Origin: Desulfovibrio sp. OttesenSCG-928-C06 | GTDB taxonomy: Bacteria > Desulfobacterota > Desulfovibrionia > Desulfovibrionales > Desulfovibrionaceae | Length of the DNA stretch: 46,732 bases | Direction of reading: 5' to 3' | Assembly (NCBI GenBank): GCA_030267065.1 | Contig: JAJDJF010000007.1 | Span: 1-46,732 of the forward strand | Part shown: piece after piece, positions 1 to 7,709 of the stretch | How positions within the stretch are numbered: the stretch's first letter is position 1 | Layout of the letters: each line of letters opens with the position of its first letter | Notes under the pieces: generated by a model | Databases searched by the model: none | The model's input: the letters and a program-made list of their open reading frames with translations, nothing else | What the model was told of the DNA's origin: nothing | Program-made: the position numbers and the translations under genes

Positions 1-284
1 TTGAAACTCCCATTGTCTCCTTTGGCACTGAGCCGGGCGGTATAAACGCCAGATAGCCCGCGGCGCTTGGCGTGCGGGCATGATTGCGCCTCGCGCTCCC
101 ATGCCGCATTTTTTAGTACCACCGCGTTTTGTGAATTTGAGTACGGCCCGGTTTGTTTCGCGCCTTTTCTTTTCGCCCCGGTAGCAGCGCTCCCCGGAGT
201 GTTTTTTTTTGCCGGGGCGAATGTTTTGCCTGAGCTTTTGCTGCCTGAATTTATCGAGGTACTGTAACCGGTATTTATGAGCAT
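1..284 (-). CDS. Partial hypothetical protein, C-terminus beyond window
   Basis: A leftward frame opens with ATG at 284-282 and has no stop down to base 1, giving 94 residues of a protein that continues outside the window. It starts MLINTGYSTSINSG and is rich in Ser, Lys, Ala and Gly with no hydrophobic stretch, so it would be soluble and probably disordered at the start. A weak Shine-Dalgarno-like AAGAG lies just before the ATG. It is divergent from rpsB and shares its upstream region. I recognise no family. The absence of stops over 284 bases in a GC-rich genome is modest support; it could be chance. Confidence 0.35.
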   Translation of the reverse strand, partial: MLINTGYSTSINSGSKSSGKTFAPAKKNTPGSAATGAKRKGAKQTGPYSNSQNAVVLKNAAWEREAQSCPHAKRRGLSGVYTARLSAKGDNGSF

Positions 285-290
285 TTTCTC

Positions 291-319
291 TTGCCAAAAG
301 CGGAAAAAGTGCATATATA
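291..319 (+). promoter_or_regulatory. Candidate sigma70-type promoter for rpsB-tsf
   Basis: TTGCCA (291-296) and TATATA (314-319) are separated by 17 bases, close to the housekeeping consensus. Transcription would start near 326 and leave a leader of about 145 bases before rpsB, long enough to hold an autoregulatory S2-binding structure. The leader function is inference. Confidence 0.5.
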
Positions 320-469
320 CCCGTGTTCCAAAAAAACAAACACATCCCCACTCAGCCAAGTGGCCGCCGGATAACGTTTATCCGCGCGGGTTGCGCCCAG
401 GGTGCCGGTCAGGACAGATCGGGAATGGAGCGGAACCGGGGGTGGAAAGACAACCCTAAGGAGTTTTTC

Positions 470-1243
470 ATGGCTTATGTATCTATGAAGCAAATGTTGG
501 AGACCGGCGTTCACTTCGGTCACCAGACCCGTCGCTGGAACCCCAAGATGAAGCCGTTCATTTTCGGCGCCCGTAACGGTATCCATATTATCGACCTCCA
601 GCAGACCGTTAAGCTCTACCGCACCGCTCACGACAAAGTAGTGGAAACCGTGGCCAAGGGCGGTTCCGTGATTTTTATCGGCACCAAGCGTCAGGCTCAG
701 GAAGCTGTTGCTGCAGAAGCCAGCCGCGCCGGTCAGTATCATGTGACCAACCGCTGGATGGGCGGCACCCTGACCAACTTCGCCACCATCCAGAAGAGCA
801 TTGACCGCATGAAAAAGCTTGAGGCCATGTTCGAGGACGGCAGCGTGAACCGCTACCAGAAAAAAGAAATCCTCACCCTGCAGAGAGAGCTGGACAAACT
901 GACCCTGGTTCTCGGCGGTATCAAGGATATGGACAAAACCCCGCAGCTGGCCTTTATCATCGACCCGCAGCGCGAAGCTATCGCCGTCAAGGAATGCCGC
1001 AAGCTGGGCATCCCGATTGTGGCTGTTACCGATACCAACTGCGACCCCGACCTGATCGACTACATCATCCCCGGCAACGATGACGCTATCCGCGCCATCA
1101 AGCTGTTCGTGGGCTCCATGGCCGATGCTTGCCTCGAAGGCGAAGCCATGCGCAAAGACGGCGGAAAGGCTACCCCTGAGGAAGCCTTCAAGGACGAAAA
1201 GCCCGAAGCCGCTGAAGCCGTTAACGAAGAAGCCGGCGCCTAG
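470..1243 (+). CDS. rpsB: 30S ribosomal protein S2
   Basis: S2 of the small ribosomal subunit, needed for late 30S assembly and for docking S1 near the mRNA exit. The 257-residue product begins MAYVSMKQMLETGVHFGHQT and carries the family signatures FGARNGIHIIDLQQT and RWMGGTLTNF. The last 25 or so residues form an acidic Glu/Ala tail typical of deltaproteobacterial S2 and longer than the E. coli end. The start at 470 was chosen over an upstream in-frame start at 323 because a strong TAAGGAG (457-463) sits seven bases before it and it begins where S2 homologues begin. It is followed 27 bases later by tsf, the usual order, and both end at one terminator. Confidence 0.97.
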   Translation: MAYVSMKQMLETGVHFGHQTRRWNPKMKPFIFGARNGIHIIDLQQTVKLYRTAHDKVVETVAKGGSVIFIGTKRQAQEAVAAEASRAGQYHVTNRWMGGTLTNFATIQKSIDRMKKLEAMFEDGSVNRYQKKEILTLQRELDKLTLVLGGIKDMDKTPQLAFIIDPQREAIAVKECRKLGIPIVAVTDTNCDPDLIDYIIPGNDDAIRAIKLFVGSMADACLEGEAMRKDGGKATPEEAFKDEKPEAAEAVNEEAGA

Positions 1244-1270
1244 TCGCCCGGATATATAAGGGAGTACAAG

Positions 1271-2140
1271 ATGGAAATTTCCGCTAAACTGGTTAAAGAA
1301 CTGCGTGACCGCACTCAGGCGGGCATGATGGACTGCAAGAAAGCCCTGCAGGAATGCAACGGCGAGCTGGAAACCGCCGTTGACTGGCTGCGCCAGAAGG
1401 GTCTTTCCAAGGCCGCTAAAAAGGCCGGACGCGCCACTTCTGAAGGCGTGGTAGCCAGCAAGATTGCTGCGGACAGCTCCGCCGCCGCTCTGGTTGAAGT
1501 TATGTGCGAAACCGACTTTGTGGCTCGCGGTGATAACTTCCAGGATTTCTCCAAGTCTGTTGTTGAAACCGTTTACGACAAGAAGCCTGCTGACCATGAC
1601 GCTCTTATGGCTCTTCTGGGCAATGCCGTGACCGAGCAGATCGCCACTCTGGGCGAAAATATGTCCGTTGGCCGCCATGCTTTCATGCAGGTACAGGGCA
1701 ACGGCGTTATCGGCTGCTACGTTCACTCCAACGGTAAAATCGGCGTTCTGGTCGAAGTGCGCACCGCCAAGGCTGAAAGCGCCAAGAAGCCCGAACTGCT
1801 GGAACTGGCCAAGAACATCGCCATGCAGGTAGCTGCCGCCAACCCGGCCGCCCTGAACTCCGATGAGCTTGATCCCGCTCTGGTTGAGCGCGAGCGTCAG
1901 GTTTTCCGCCAGAAGACTCTGGAAGAAGGCAAGCCCGAAAACATCGTGGACAAAATTGTCGATGGCCGCATCAAGAAGTTCTATCAGGAAGTTTGCCTGC
2001 TGAACCAGGCCTACATCCGTGATGACAAGATGAGCATCAGCGATATTGCTGCCGCTTGCGGCAAGGCCGTTGGTGACGAAGTCACCGTGGCCGGCTTTGT
2101 TCGCCTGCAGCTCGGCGAAGGCGCTTCTGAAGAAGAATAA
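1271..2140 (+). CDS. tsf: Translation elongation factor Ts
   Basis: EF-Ts is the cytoplasmic guanine-nucleotide exchange factor that regenerates EF-Tu-GTP. The 289-residue product has the N-terminal UBA-like helix bundle (LVKELRDRTQAGMMDCKKAL, residues 6-25) and the EF-Tu-contacting core with the family motif CETDFVARGDNF. A good Shine-Dalgarno AAGGGAG (1258-1264) lies six bases before the ATG. It is the second gene of the rpsB-tsf operon. Unlike in many bacteria, pyrH and frr do not follow: a strong terminator closes the transcript directly after tsf. Confidence 0.97.
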   Translation: MEISAKLVKELRDRTQAGMMDCKKALQECNGELETAVDWLRQKGLSKAAKKAGRATSEGVVASKIAADSSAAALVEVMCETDFVARGDNFQDFSKSVVETVYDKKPADHDALMALLGNAVTEQIATLGENMSVGRHAFMQVQGNGVIGCYVHSNGKIGVLVEVRTAKAESAKKPELLELAKNIAMQVAAANPAALNSDELDPALVERERQVFRQKTLEEGKPENIVDKIVDGRIKKFYQEVCLLNQAYIRDDKMSISDIAAACGKAVGDEVTVAGFVRLQLGEGASEEE

Positions 2141-2163
2141 GCCTGATTAATTGCTGGATTATT

Positions 2164-2203
2164 AAATCCCCGTTCCGCTAAAAGCGGAACGGGGATTTTT
2201 TTT
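2164..2203 (+). terminator. Intrinsic terminator of rpsB-tsf
   Basis: Perfect 16-bp stem (arms 2164-2179 and 2182-2197, give or take the short A-rich loop) built around TCCCCGTTCCGCT, followed directly by a run of eight T (2196-2203). Confidence 0.92.
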
Positions 2204-2228
2204 GTTGCGGATTGCAGGGGGAATGAAA

Positions 2229-2284
2229 TGCCTCCGGCGGCCAAGGCGCTGCCCTGCACCCGTAAGGGGAATCCTGCCAGATTC
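2229..2284 (+). repeat. Intergenic GC-rich repeat, copy A
   Basis: Starts with TGCCTCCGGCGG (2229-2240) and contains CTGCACCCG (2254-2262). The same two blocks in the same order occur in inverted orientation in copy B at 2574-2497. GC-rich intergenic elements beginning CCTCCGGCGG are, to my recollection, common in Desulfovibrio genomes; the two-copy arrangement is seen directly, its family membership is recollection. Confidence 0.5.
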
Positions 2285-2474
2285 GTTTGGCTTAGCTTTG
2301 CTCAGTACGAACGGCCCCTTGACCCCGCGATAAGTTGGTGAGGTGTGTAGGGTAACTGGTTTGTCGTGCCTGTAAAAACGTGATTTTTCAGCGTAAGTTA
2401 GACATTGTGATTTTGAAGGTGGTGTCGATAGACAAAAAGCAAGAATATGACGCGACAATTCCAGTGATAACGCC

Positions 2475-2504
2475 AAAAAAATGCACCCGCCATAAACGGG
2501 TGCA
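2475..2504 (-). terminator. Intrinsic terminator downstream of tenA
   Basis: Read leftward: stem TGCACCCG (2504-2497) with its complement (2489-2482), a 7-base loop and seven T (2481-2475). It is the first T-run hairpin after the tenA stop at 2597. Confidence 0.8.
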
Positions 2505-2574
2505 GGGGCTTGCTCCTGCCGGGGGAGGATTCTCAAGGAGGGGCGAGCAGCCCCTCCTTGAGCCGCCGGAGGCA
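2497..2574 (-). repeat. Intergenic GC-rich repeat, copy B, with 12-bp hairpin
   Basis: On the minus strand it begins TGCCTCCGGCGG (2574-2563) and ends with CTGCACCCG (2505-2497), the blocks of copy A in inverted orientation. Between them lies a perfect 12-bp inverted repeat with arms CTCAAGGAGGGG (2532-2543) and its complement (2551-2562) around a 7-base loop. It sits directly downstream of tenA and runs into the tenA terminator, so it will be transcribed as part of the tenA 3' UTR. Confidence 0.5.
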
Positions 2575-2596
2575 TACACTCACAAAAAAATCAGTT

Positions 2597-3250
2597 TTAC
2601 ACGGGCCACTGTTCCAGATTGTAGGCGCTGTCCCAGAACATCCATTCCATGCGGGTGCAGATAACGTAGGATTTGGTCATGGCCTCGCGCTGTTTATCGG
2701 TGCAGGCGGCAGCCAGTTCGTCGCAGATGGCAATGGCTTTTTCCACTGCGGAGCCGTACTCATCGCCGCCGTAGGTATCGATCCATTCTTGGTACTGGTT
2801 GTTGCCTTTGGTCTGGTTGGCCAGAATGTAGTCGCCTACTTCCTTGTAAACCCAGAAGCAGGGCAGTACCGAGGCCATGGCGGTTTCCACCGGGGCGTCG
2901 GAGAGCTGCTTGAGCATGTAAGAGGTATAGAGCAGGCAGGTGGGGGAGGGTTCAAGATCTTCCAGCTTGCCAAGGATGCTGAAGAACGACTTGTGCATGT
3001 CGCGCTCAACAGCCATTGTGTCCACGGCAAAGGTGGCGAATGCTTCGGTGTGTTCGGTTTTTTCGAGTCTGGCGGCAATTCCGGCCAGCGCCTTGCCGAA
3101 CCCATTCAGGTACAGGGCGTCCTGCTGGATATAGAAGCGGAATTTTTCCTGCGGCAGGGTGCCATCCATCAGTTCGCGGATAAAGTCCAGTTCCAGTATC
3201 TTGTTATAGGCGGGCAGGGCGGCCTGCCAGGCCTGTTCGCTCCATTTCAT
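2597..3250 (-). CDS. tenA: TenA-family aminopyrimidine aminohydrolase / thiaminase II
   Basis: TenA enzymes hydrolyse aminopyrimidine breakdown products of thiamine, or thiamine itself, so that the pyrimidine moiety can be salvaged for thiamine synthesis in the cytoplasm. The 217-residue all-helical product has the family length. Visible active-site features are Asp44 in QQDALYL, Cys131 in SVLPCFWVYKEVG (the catalytic cysteine position), the YQEWIDTYGGDEY block (about 153-165) and Glu202 in RMEWMFWDSAY. A short AAAGG precedes the ATG. It appears to be a single-gene transcript with its own promoter and terminator. No TPP riboswitch is visible upstream and no other thiamine gene lies in the window, so salvage by the TenA-C type is more likely than membership in a thi operon. 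Confidence 0.9.
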   Translation of the reverse strand: MKWSEQAWQAALPAYNKILELDFIRELMDGTLPQEKFRFYIQQDALYLNGFGKALAGIAARLEKTEHTEAFATFAVDTMAVERDMHKSFFSILGKLEDLEPSPTCLLYTSYMLKQLSDAPVETAMASVLPCFWVYKEVGDYILANQTKGNNQYQEWIDTYGGDEYGSAVEKAIAICDELAAACTDKQREAMTKSYVICTRMEWMFWDSAYNLEQWPV

Positions 3251-3298
3251 GTCTGTGCCTTTGGGTTGAGGTTGGAGGTAGTGGGCCGATAAAGCGCC

Positions 3299-3327
3299 AG
3301 TCTAATGCCGCTTTTGCAGATAGGCAA
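3299..3327 (-). promoter_or_regulatory. Candidate promoter of tenA
   Basis: Leftward TTGCCT (3327-3322) and TAGACT (3304-3299) with a 17-base spacer. It predicts a start near 3292 and a leader of about 40 bases, too short for a riboswitch. Confidence 0.45.
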
Positions 3328-3441
3328 GTGTAATGCCGGGCCGGTGTTAGTGTGCAGCTGTTGTTACAGCCTGGAATGCACAAGGTTGTGCTTGAGCGGA
3401 TATTGACGCTTGCACAGTAAGGCCCGGCTGCTGGGCTTGCG

Positions 3442-4137
3442 TCAGCTTGGCCAGCCAATGGACTGGCTCACCCATATTTTGTATTCATCCTGAATTTGCA
3501 GGGCGTTTTGCGCCGCACCCAGCTTGGAGGAGCGCACCACGTTGCCCAGTCCGGCGCTTGCGCAGTAAAGCCCCGCGTTTTGATACAGGGAGCCGACTGT
3601 CATTGCGCCATCAGAGTCGTCCGGCGCGGCGTAGAGCAGAATCACTGGCGCGGGGCCGGTTTTTTCGCGGATATCCTGCCGGGATTTACGTTCAAGCTGG
3701 TTGCGGCCCGCGTTGTACAGCCAGATTCCGTCAGACAGGGCCACATAGACCTCGGCGTTCTGGTTGTTGCGCGCAGTTGGGGCGGTGCGTCTGCCGTCCT
3801 GACGGTTGATCCCCCATGTGGACCAGAGCAGGTCGCTCAGGATGTTGGTGGAGATACTTCTGTTGACGAATGCTCTGGTGGAGCGGCGCATGGCCAGAGC
3901 CTGCACCAGACTGCCGCCGCCAAAGCGGTTTGGGGTGGGCAGGAGGTAGCGGTCCGCAGCCGGTGTGCTGTCCGGGGCAAATGCCTGCGGGTCGATTGGG
4001 CCGGATGCGTCTATTTCAGGCATGGGGATGAAATCAGGTTCAGTTCTGGCTGCTACAACATGGCTTGGCAGGACGCTGTCTTTAAGGGCGAGGGCAGCTA
4101 TGGCGGCGCTGGCACCTATAAATTTTCTTCTGTTCAT
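3442..4137 (-). CDS. Nitroreductase-family (SagB-like) oxidoreductase with Tat-type signal
   Basis: A 231-residue member of the FMN-binding nitroreductase fold. It opens MNRRKFIGASAAIAALAL: a twin-arginine followed by a hydrophobic stretch, ending near Ala-Ala about residue 30, as expected for Tat export of a flavin-loaded enzyme. The mature part has RRSTRAF (84-90), the usual phosphate-contacting start of the family, then the LLWSTWGINR and APTARNNQN blocks and, near the end, a GLYCASAGLGNVVRS segment typical of SagB-type nitroreductases. The substrate cannot be told; nothing nearby suggests a ribosomal peptide cluster, where some SagB relatives work. A CGGAGC Shine-Dalgarno precedes the ATG. 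It ends 192 bases before the tenA start and may or may not be co-transcribed with it. Confidence 0.85.
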   Translation of the reverse strand: MNRRKFIGASAAIAALALKDSVLPSHVVAARTEPDFIPMPEIDASGPIDPQAFAPDSTPAADRYLLPTPNRFGGGSLVQALAMRRSTRAFVNRSISTNILSDLLWSTWGINRQDGRRTAPTARNNQNAEVYVALSDGIWLYNAGRNQLERKSRQDIREKTGPAPVILLYAAPDDSDGAMTVGSLYQNAGLYCASAGLGNVVRSSKLGAAQNALQIQDEYKIWVSQSIGWPS

Positions 4138-4572
4138 TATTGCTCCGTTTGATGCGTAATATCTTGGTGTATTATGAAAAATTGTTTTTATTTTACCTAT
4201 ATATCAACTGTGCGCAGGTTTGTGTGACTATAATGACTGAAAAATTCGAGTAGTTTTAAATCTTATCTATTGTTTGTCTCTATAGCAATGGTCAGTTTTT
4301 GCTGTTAATCTATGAATAATTGATTTCATAATAGTGAATCATGTTGAGGTTGTAGTGCTAAAGCCGGTAAAGTACTTGATTTTTTTTATGCAATTATACT
4401 GTATACGCTTGAATGTTGCATTGTATCGTACTATGTTGGTCTGAGTGTGATTGCGTTGTATTTGCTGCTGCAACGCATCTTTAGAGTAATGGCGGGAATG
4501 TGAGGCCCGCCATCGAGCGAACCCTGTTCCTCTGGCTTAACCCGTAACTAAGACTAACCTGGAGGGTGTCTT
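4138..4572. other. AT-rich intergenic region between divergent genes
   Basis: 435 bases without a credible gene between the leftward nitroreductase and rightward cstA. It is clearly more AT-rich than the flanks. Two hairpins lie in the probable cstA leader: TGCGTTG/CAACGCA (arms 4452-4458 and 4471-4477) and ATGGCGGG/CCCGCCAT (arms 4489-4496 and 4506-4513). A TATAAT hexamer occurs at 4229-4234 without a good -35. I could not place a confident promoter for either gene. Confidence 0.6.
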
Positions 4573-6189
4573 ATGTTAACAGCATTGTTTCTCATTGCTT
4601 TTATCTACTTTATAGCCTGCTATAAAGGCTACGGCGGGTTCCTCAGCCGTACCTTCAAGCTGGACAAAAATAAGGAAACTCCGGCCAAGTGCATGTATGA
4701 CGGAGTTGACTACTGCCCCGCTCACCCCGCCGTGCTGATGGGACACCACTTTTCCTCCATTGCGGGCGCAGGCCCCATTGTAGGACCGATTACCGCCGCT
4801 GCATGGTTTGGCTGGCTGCCCGCCTACCTGTGGTGTCTGATAGGATCGGCTTTCTTCGGCGGCCCGCATGACATGGGCTCGCTTGTCGCCTCCATCCGGC
4901 ACGAAGGCAAATCCATGGGCGAAGTTGTACGCCGCTGGATTGGCCCGCGCGGGCGTTTTCTGTTTCTGTGCTTCACCGTGCTGACTCTGGTTCTCATCGT
5001 TGCCGTGTTCCTGGAACTGGCTGCCGGAACCATGTCCAATGACCCGGTGGTGGCTTTTGCCGCTGTTGTTTACATGGCGGTCGCGATTGTCTTCGGGATG
5101 CTGGTTTACCGTTTTAACGTTTCGCTCAAGGTTTCCACCATCATCATGCTGCCCATCGTTATGGGCGCTTGCTGGTTCGGGCACGCTTATCCCGAATTTT
5201 CCGCTCCTTTCGCCATGAGCGTGGATACCTGGCGTCTGATTCTGGTCGGCTATATCCTGCTGGCTTCCCTGATGCCGGTGTGGTTGCTGCTTCAGCCGCG
5301 TGACTATCTGGCTTCCTACTTCCTCTATTTCGCGGTGATTATCGGCGCTATCGGCATGATTTTCGGCGCTTCCAAGTTCGAAGTCGTGCTGCCTGCATTC
5401 AAGGGACTGACCGGCGGCCCCGGCGATTCATTCATCTGGCCGCTTCTGTTTATTACTGTTGCGTGCGGGGCTATTTCCGGCTTCCACTCCATGGTCGGTT
5501 CCGGCACCAGCTCAAAGCAGCTGCGCAAGGAAACCGATGCGGTTTCCGTTGGTTACGGTGCCATGCTGCTTGAAGGTATGGTCGCGGTTATCGCCATCGG
5601 TACCATCATGATTAGCGGCAGCGTTGCCAAGGGCGGCCCGGTTATTACCTTTGCGCAGGGCTTTGGTCAGTTCGCCAATCTGGTTGGCATTGATGTGGCC
5701 CTCGGCACCTCGCTGGGCGCTCTTGCCATCAACTCCTTCATTCTGACCACGCTGGATACGGCTACCCGTCTTACCCGCTACCAGATTCAGGAGTTCTCCA
5801 ACTACAAGATTAACAAGTATGTGGCTACTGTTCTCGCCGTTGGCGGCGCTCTGGCCCTGTGCTACATCAAGACCGGTTCGGCCCCCATGTGGACGGTGAT
5901 TTGGCCGGTATTCGGCGCAGCCAACCAGCTGGTTGCCGCTCTTGCGCTGCTTGGCGTGGCTGTATGGGTCAAGAAGGATCTCAAGCAGAACAACGGCTTC
6001 CTGATGATCCCCATGTGGTTCATGCTGATTACCACCGTTGTTGCTCTGGGCCAGATGATCTACGGACAGGTCATGGCTGCCTCCACCAACGTGGTTATCA
6101 TGGTTGTTTCTGCCATCCTGCTGGTTCTCGCCGTGCTGATGGTCAAGGAATCCATGAGCAGCCAGTCCGGTACCCCGGCTTCCAGATAA
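4573..6189 (+). CDS. cstA: CstA-family carbon starvation carrier
   Basis: A 538-residue polytopic inner-membrane protein with some 14 hydrophobic segments. It has the CstA hallmarks PAHPAVLMGHHFSSIAGAGP (about 50-69), IVGPITAAAWFGWLPAYLW, FFGGPHDMGSLVASIRHEGK and the later GFHSMVGSGTSSKQL and SFILTTLDTATRLTRYQ blocks. CstA proteins take up pyruvate or peptides when carbon is short. This one is of the shorter type rather than the roughly 700-residue E. coli form. CTGGAGGG lies just upstream of the ATG. It seems to stand alone: no BtsSR-type two-component genes adjoin it. Two hairpins precede the Shine-Dalgarno, which could mean post-transcriptional control (inference). Confidence 0.93.
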   Translation: MLTALFLIAFIYFIACYKGYGGFLSRTFKLDKNKETPAKCMYDGVDYCPAHPAVLMGHHFSSIAGAGPIVGPITAAAWFGWLPAYLWCLIGSAFFGGPHDMGSLVASIRHEGKSMGEVVRRWIGPRGRFLFLCFTVLTLVLIVAVFLELAAGTMSNDPVVAFAAVVYMAVAIVFGMLVYRFNVSLKVSTIIMLPIVMGACWFGHAYPEFSAPFAMSVDTWRLILVGYILLASLMPVWLLLQPRDYLASYFLYFAVIIGAIGMIFGASKFEVVLPAFKGLTGGPGDSFIWPLLFITVACGAISGFHSMVGSGTSSKQLRKETDAVSVGYGAMLLEGMVAVIAIGTIMISGSVAKGGPVITFAQGFGQFANLVGIDVALGTSLGALAINSFILTTLDTATRLTRYQIQEFSNYKINKYVATVLAVGGALALCYIKTGSAPMWTVIWPVFGAANQLVAALALLGVAVWVKKDLKQNNGFLMIPMWFMLITTVVALGQMIYGQVMAASTNVVIMVVSAILLVLAVLMVKESMSSQSGTPASR

Positions 6190-6241
6190 GGCTTCGGTTC
6201 AAGTCTGCTTTAGCGGGCGTCTGAACCGGATAAAGTGAATA

Positions 6242-6273
6242 AAGGCCTCCGGCATTGATATGCCGGGGGCCTT
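6242..6273. terminator. Terminator-like hairpin between convergent genes
   Basis: 13-bp stem, arms 6242-6254 and 6261-6273, with one G-U-type pair and a TTGATA loop, 52 bases after cstA. There is only a short T-rich tail in either direction, so termination strength is uncertain. No gene is seen in the remaining bases up to 6425. Confidence 0.5.
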
Positions 6274-6425
6274 CTCTGTGTTGTTGCTGGAGTGGATGGC
6301 GCTACAAATTCTTTATGTTGGTGCGGTCATCTGTGAGAAAATGCTCTGGGGATGCAGGGCGTTCTGCTGTTGTTTGGTGCTCTGGTGCGCCAGATGTCCG
6401 GCGTGGCAAGGTTCTCTGGTTCGGT

Positions 6426-7709
6426 TTAGGCTGTCTGGCTGATTTCGTTTAGCCGTTCCCTGACCCGGTGGATTAGCTCTTCCGTCTGCGGCGTGTGGGG
6501 CAGGCCGTCCACAATGCTTTCCAGATGCCCGTTTTTAGCGAGAATGCGCAGTGAGGCCGGGTAGGCGATATTATCCAGCCAGCTGCAAAGAAGCAGACGA
6601 AAATCGTTGACGTAGCGCATTTCAGAGTACTTTACCTGACTGCTTTCCTGTACCGCGTCAATTACCGCTTGTGTGCATTTGTCCGGTTCGTCCGCAAGGC
6701 CCAGCACCACGGTTGGGTCTGGCGTTTTGCCGGGGGCAAGTTCTGCTGCCATCACGCGCAGGATGTCCAGCTTATCCGCGTCGCGCACCGCATGGCTGAT
6801 GGCGGCAAGATGCGGCTCCATTTCCGGCGACAGGGCAAAGCGGTTATGCGCCAGCACTGCCTCGCGCACGAGGGCGCGGCTTTTCTCCGGTTCTCCGGGC
6901 ATGAATCTTGGCGCATTGCCGCTTTTCAGCTCAAGCAGTAGTTGTGCTCCAAGTTCGGCATGGTTGATTGAGTCGGCATCGCGAAAGGTGTTGTAGCGCT
7001 TAAGCTGCTCAAATCGCCCAAGGTCGTGGTAAAGCGCGGCCAGCAGCAGGATGCGGTCCGGTTCGGCAATGGGAGTGGAGGCAGACGTGGCGCAGGGCAG
7101 GGAGGGGCCGGAGTCTGATTCGTCCTTGATATTGCTTTGCGCGAGATTGCTTGGGGCGATACTGTTTTGAGCTATGTTGTTTTTGGCGATATTGTGTGTG
7201 AGCGGCCTCCAGTCGTCTGGCAGAAAGATGTCTTCCTGTGCCGCTATGCTCAGCGCGTGACCAAGAACATTAAGGCAGTGCTCCTGCTTGAGCAGGTACA
7301 TTGCGTCCTGCGTTGCATCGCCTGTGAGGAATTCACTTACATAGGCCCGGAATATTTCCGTTTCCGGTTCAATCGCCGGGGCCAGTTCCCGCAAGCGCGA
7401 GCGGAATGTTTTGACATTGCGCTCCACGCGTTCCCGCTCCCGTTCCTGCGCGTTCAGGCTGTCCCATTTGGGGTCGCGCAATTTTCCCCCCGGTCCTAGC
7501 AGGTAGCGCAAGAGCAGCACGATTGCCAGAAAGAACAGAAAAACCAGCAGGCTGCGCCCCATGGTGCTGCCAAGAAAAGAGAGCAGTTTTGCCGGGTCGC
7601 GTATTACGGACGAGAAGCTTTCGCCGGACGAGGCGGCGTGGGCAGGGCTGGCGGCAATAAGGACGCAGATGGTTGCCGCGCCTGTTTTGTGAAGCTGACG
7701 GACAAGCAT
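6426..7709 (-). CDS. Membrane-anchored HD-domain phosphohydrolase, function unknown
   Basis: HD-domain proteins hydrolyse phosphate esters, often of nucleotides. From the ATG at 7709 (427 residues) the protein starts MLVRQLHKTGAATICVLIAA and reaches ASPAHA, a Sec signal with a cleavage site, followed by a transmembrane helix (LLVFLFFLAIVLLL, about 54-67) with Arg/Lys after it, so the rest faces the cytoplasm. The HD set is complete: His in KQEHCLNVLGHALSIA, His-Asp in LYHDLGRFEQ, His in SINHAELGAQ and Asp in RDADKLDILRV. Between the first His helix and the HD pair lies an insertion of tandem pentapeptides (about 172-194; NIAKN NIAQN SIAPS NLAQS). The frame extends upstream to ATG 7835 and TTG 7871; I preferred 7709 because it puts the signal peptide at the N-terminus, though no strong Shine-Dalgarno supports any of them. 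Confidence 0.75.
   Translation of the reverse strand: MLVRQLHKTGAATICVLIAASPAHAASSGESFSSVIRDPAKLLSFLGSTMGRSLLVFLFFLAIVLLLRYLLGPGGKLRDPKWDSLNAQERERERVERNVKTFRSRLRELAPAIEPETEIFRAYVSEFLTGDATQDAMYLLKQEHCLNVLGHALSIAAQEDIFLPDDWRPLTHNIAKNNIAQNSIAPSNLAQSNIKDESDSGPSLPCATSASTPIAEPDRILLLAALYHDLGRFEQLKRYNTFRDADSINHAELGAQLLLELKSGNAPRFMPGEPEKSRALVREAVLAHNRFALSPEMEPHLAAISHAVRDADKLDILRVMAAELAPGKTPDPTVVLGLADEPDKCTQAVIDAVQESSQVKYSEMRYVNDFRLLLCSWLDNIAYPASLRILAKNGHLESIVDGLPHTPQTEELIHRVRERLNEISQTA
7119..7193 (-). repeat. In-frame 15-bp tandem repeat inside the HD gene
   Basis: Five degenerate 15-base units read leftward from 7193, encoding NIAKN, NIAQN, SIAPS, NLAQS and NIKDE. The first four keep the Asn/Ser-Ile/Leu-Ala core. 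The repeat length is a multiple of three, so copy changes would keep the frame. Confidence 0.7.

Noticed and set aside
275-1726. 483-codon leftward ORF across rpsB and tsf
   Set aside because: Exactly antisense to two certain ribosomal-system genes; no ribosome site; sequence of shadow type.
3251-3440. TPP riboswitch before tenA
   Set aside because: Conserved riboswitch sequences such as CTGAGA with the downstream ACC-TGATCTGG block are not present on the minus strand.
6255-6452. Short Cys/Trp-rich ORFs after cstA
   Set aside because: Overlap the terminator hairpin and the end of the opposing gene; no ribosome site.
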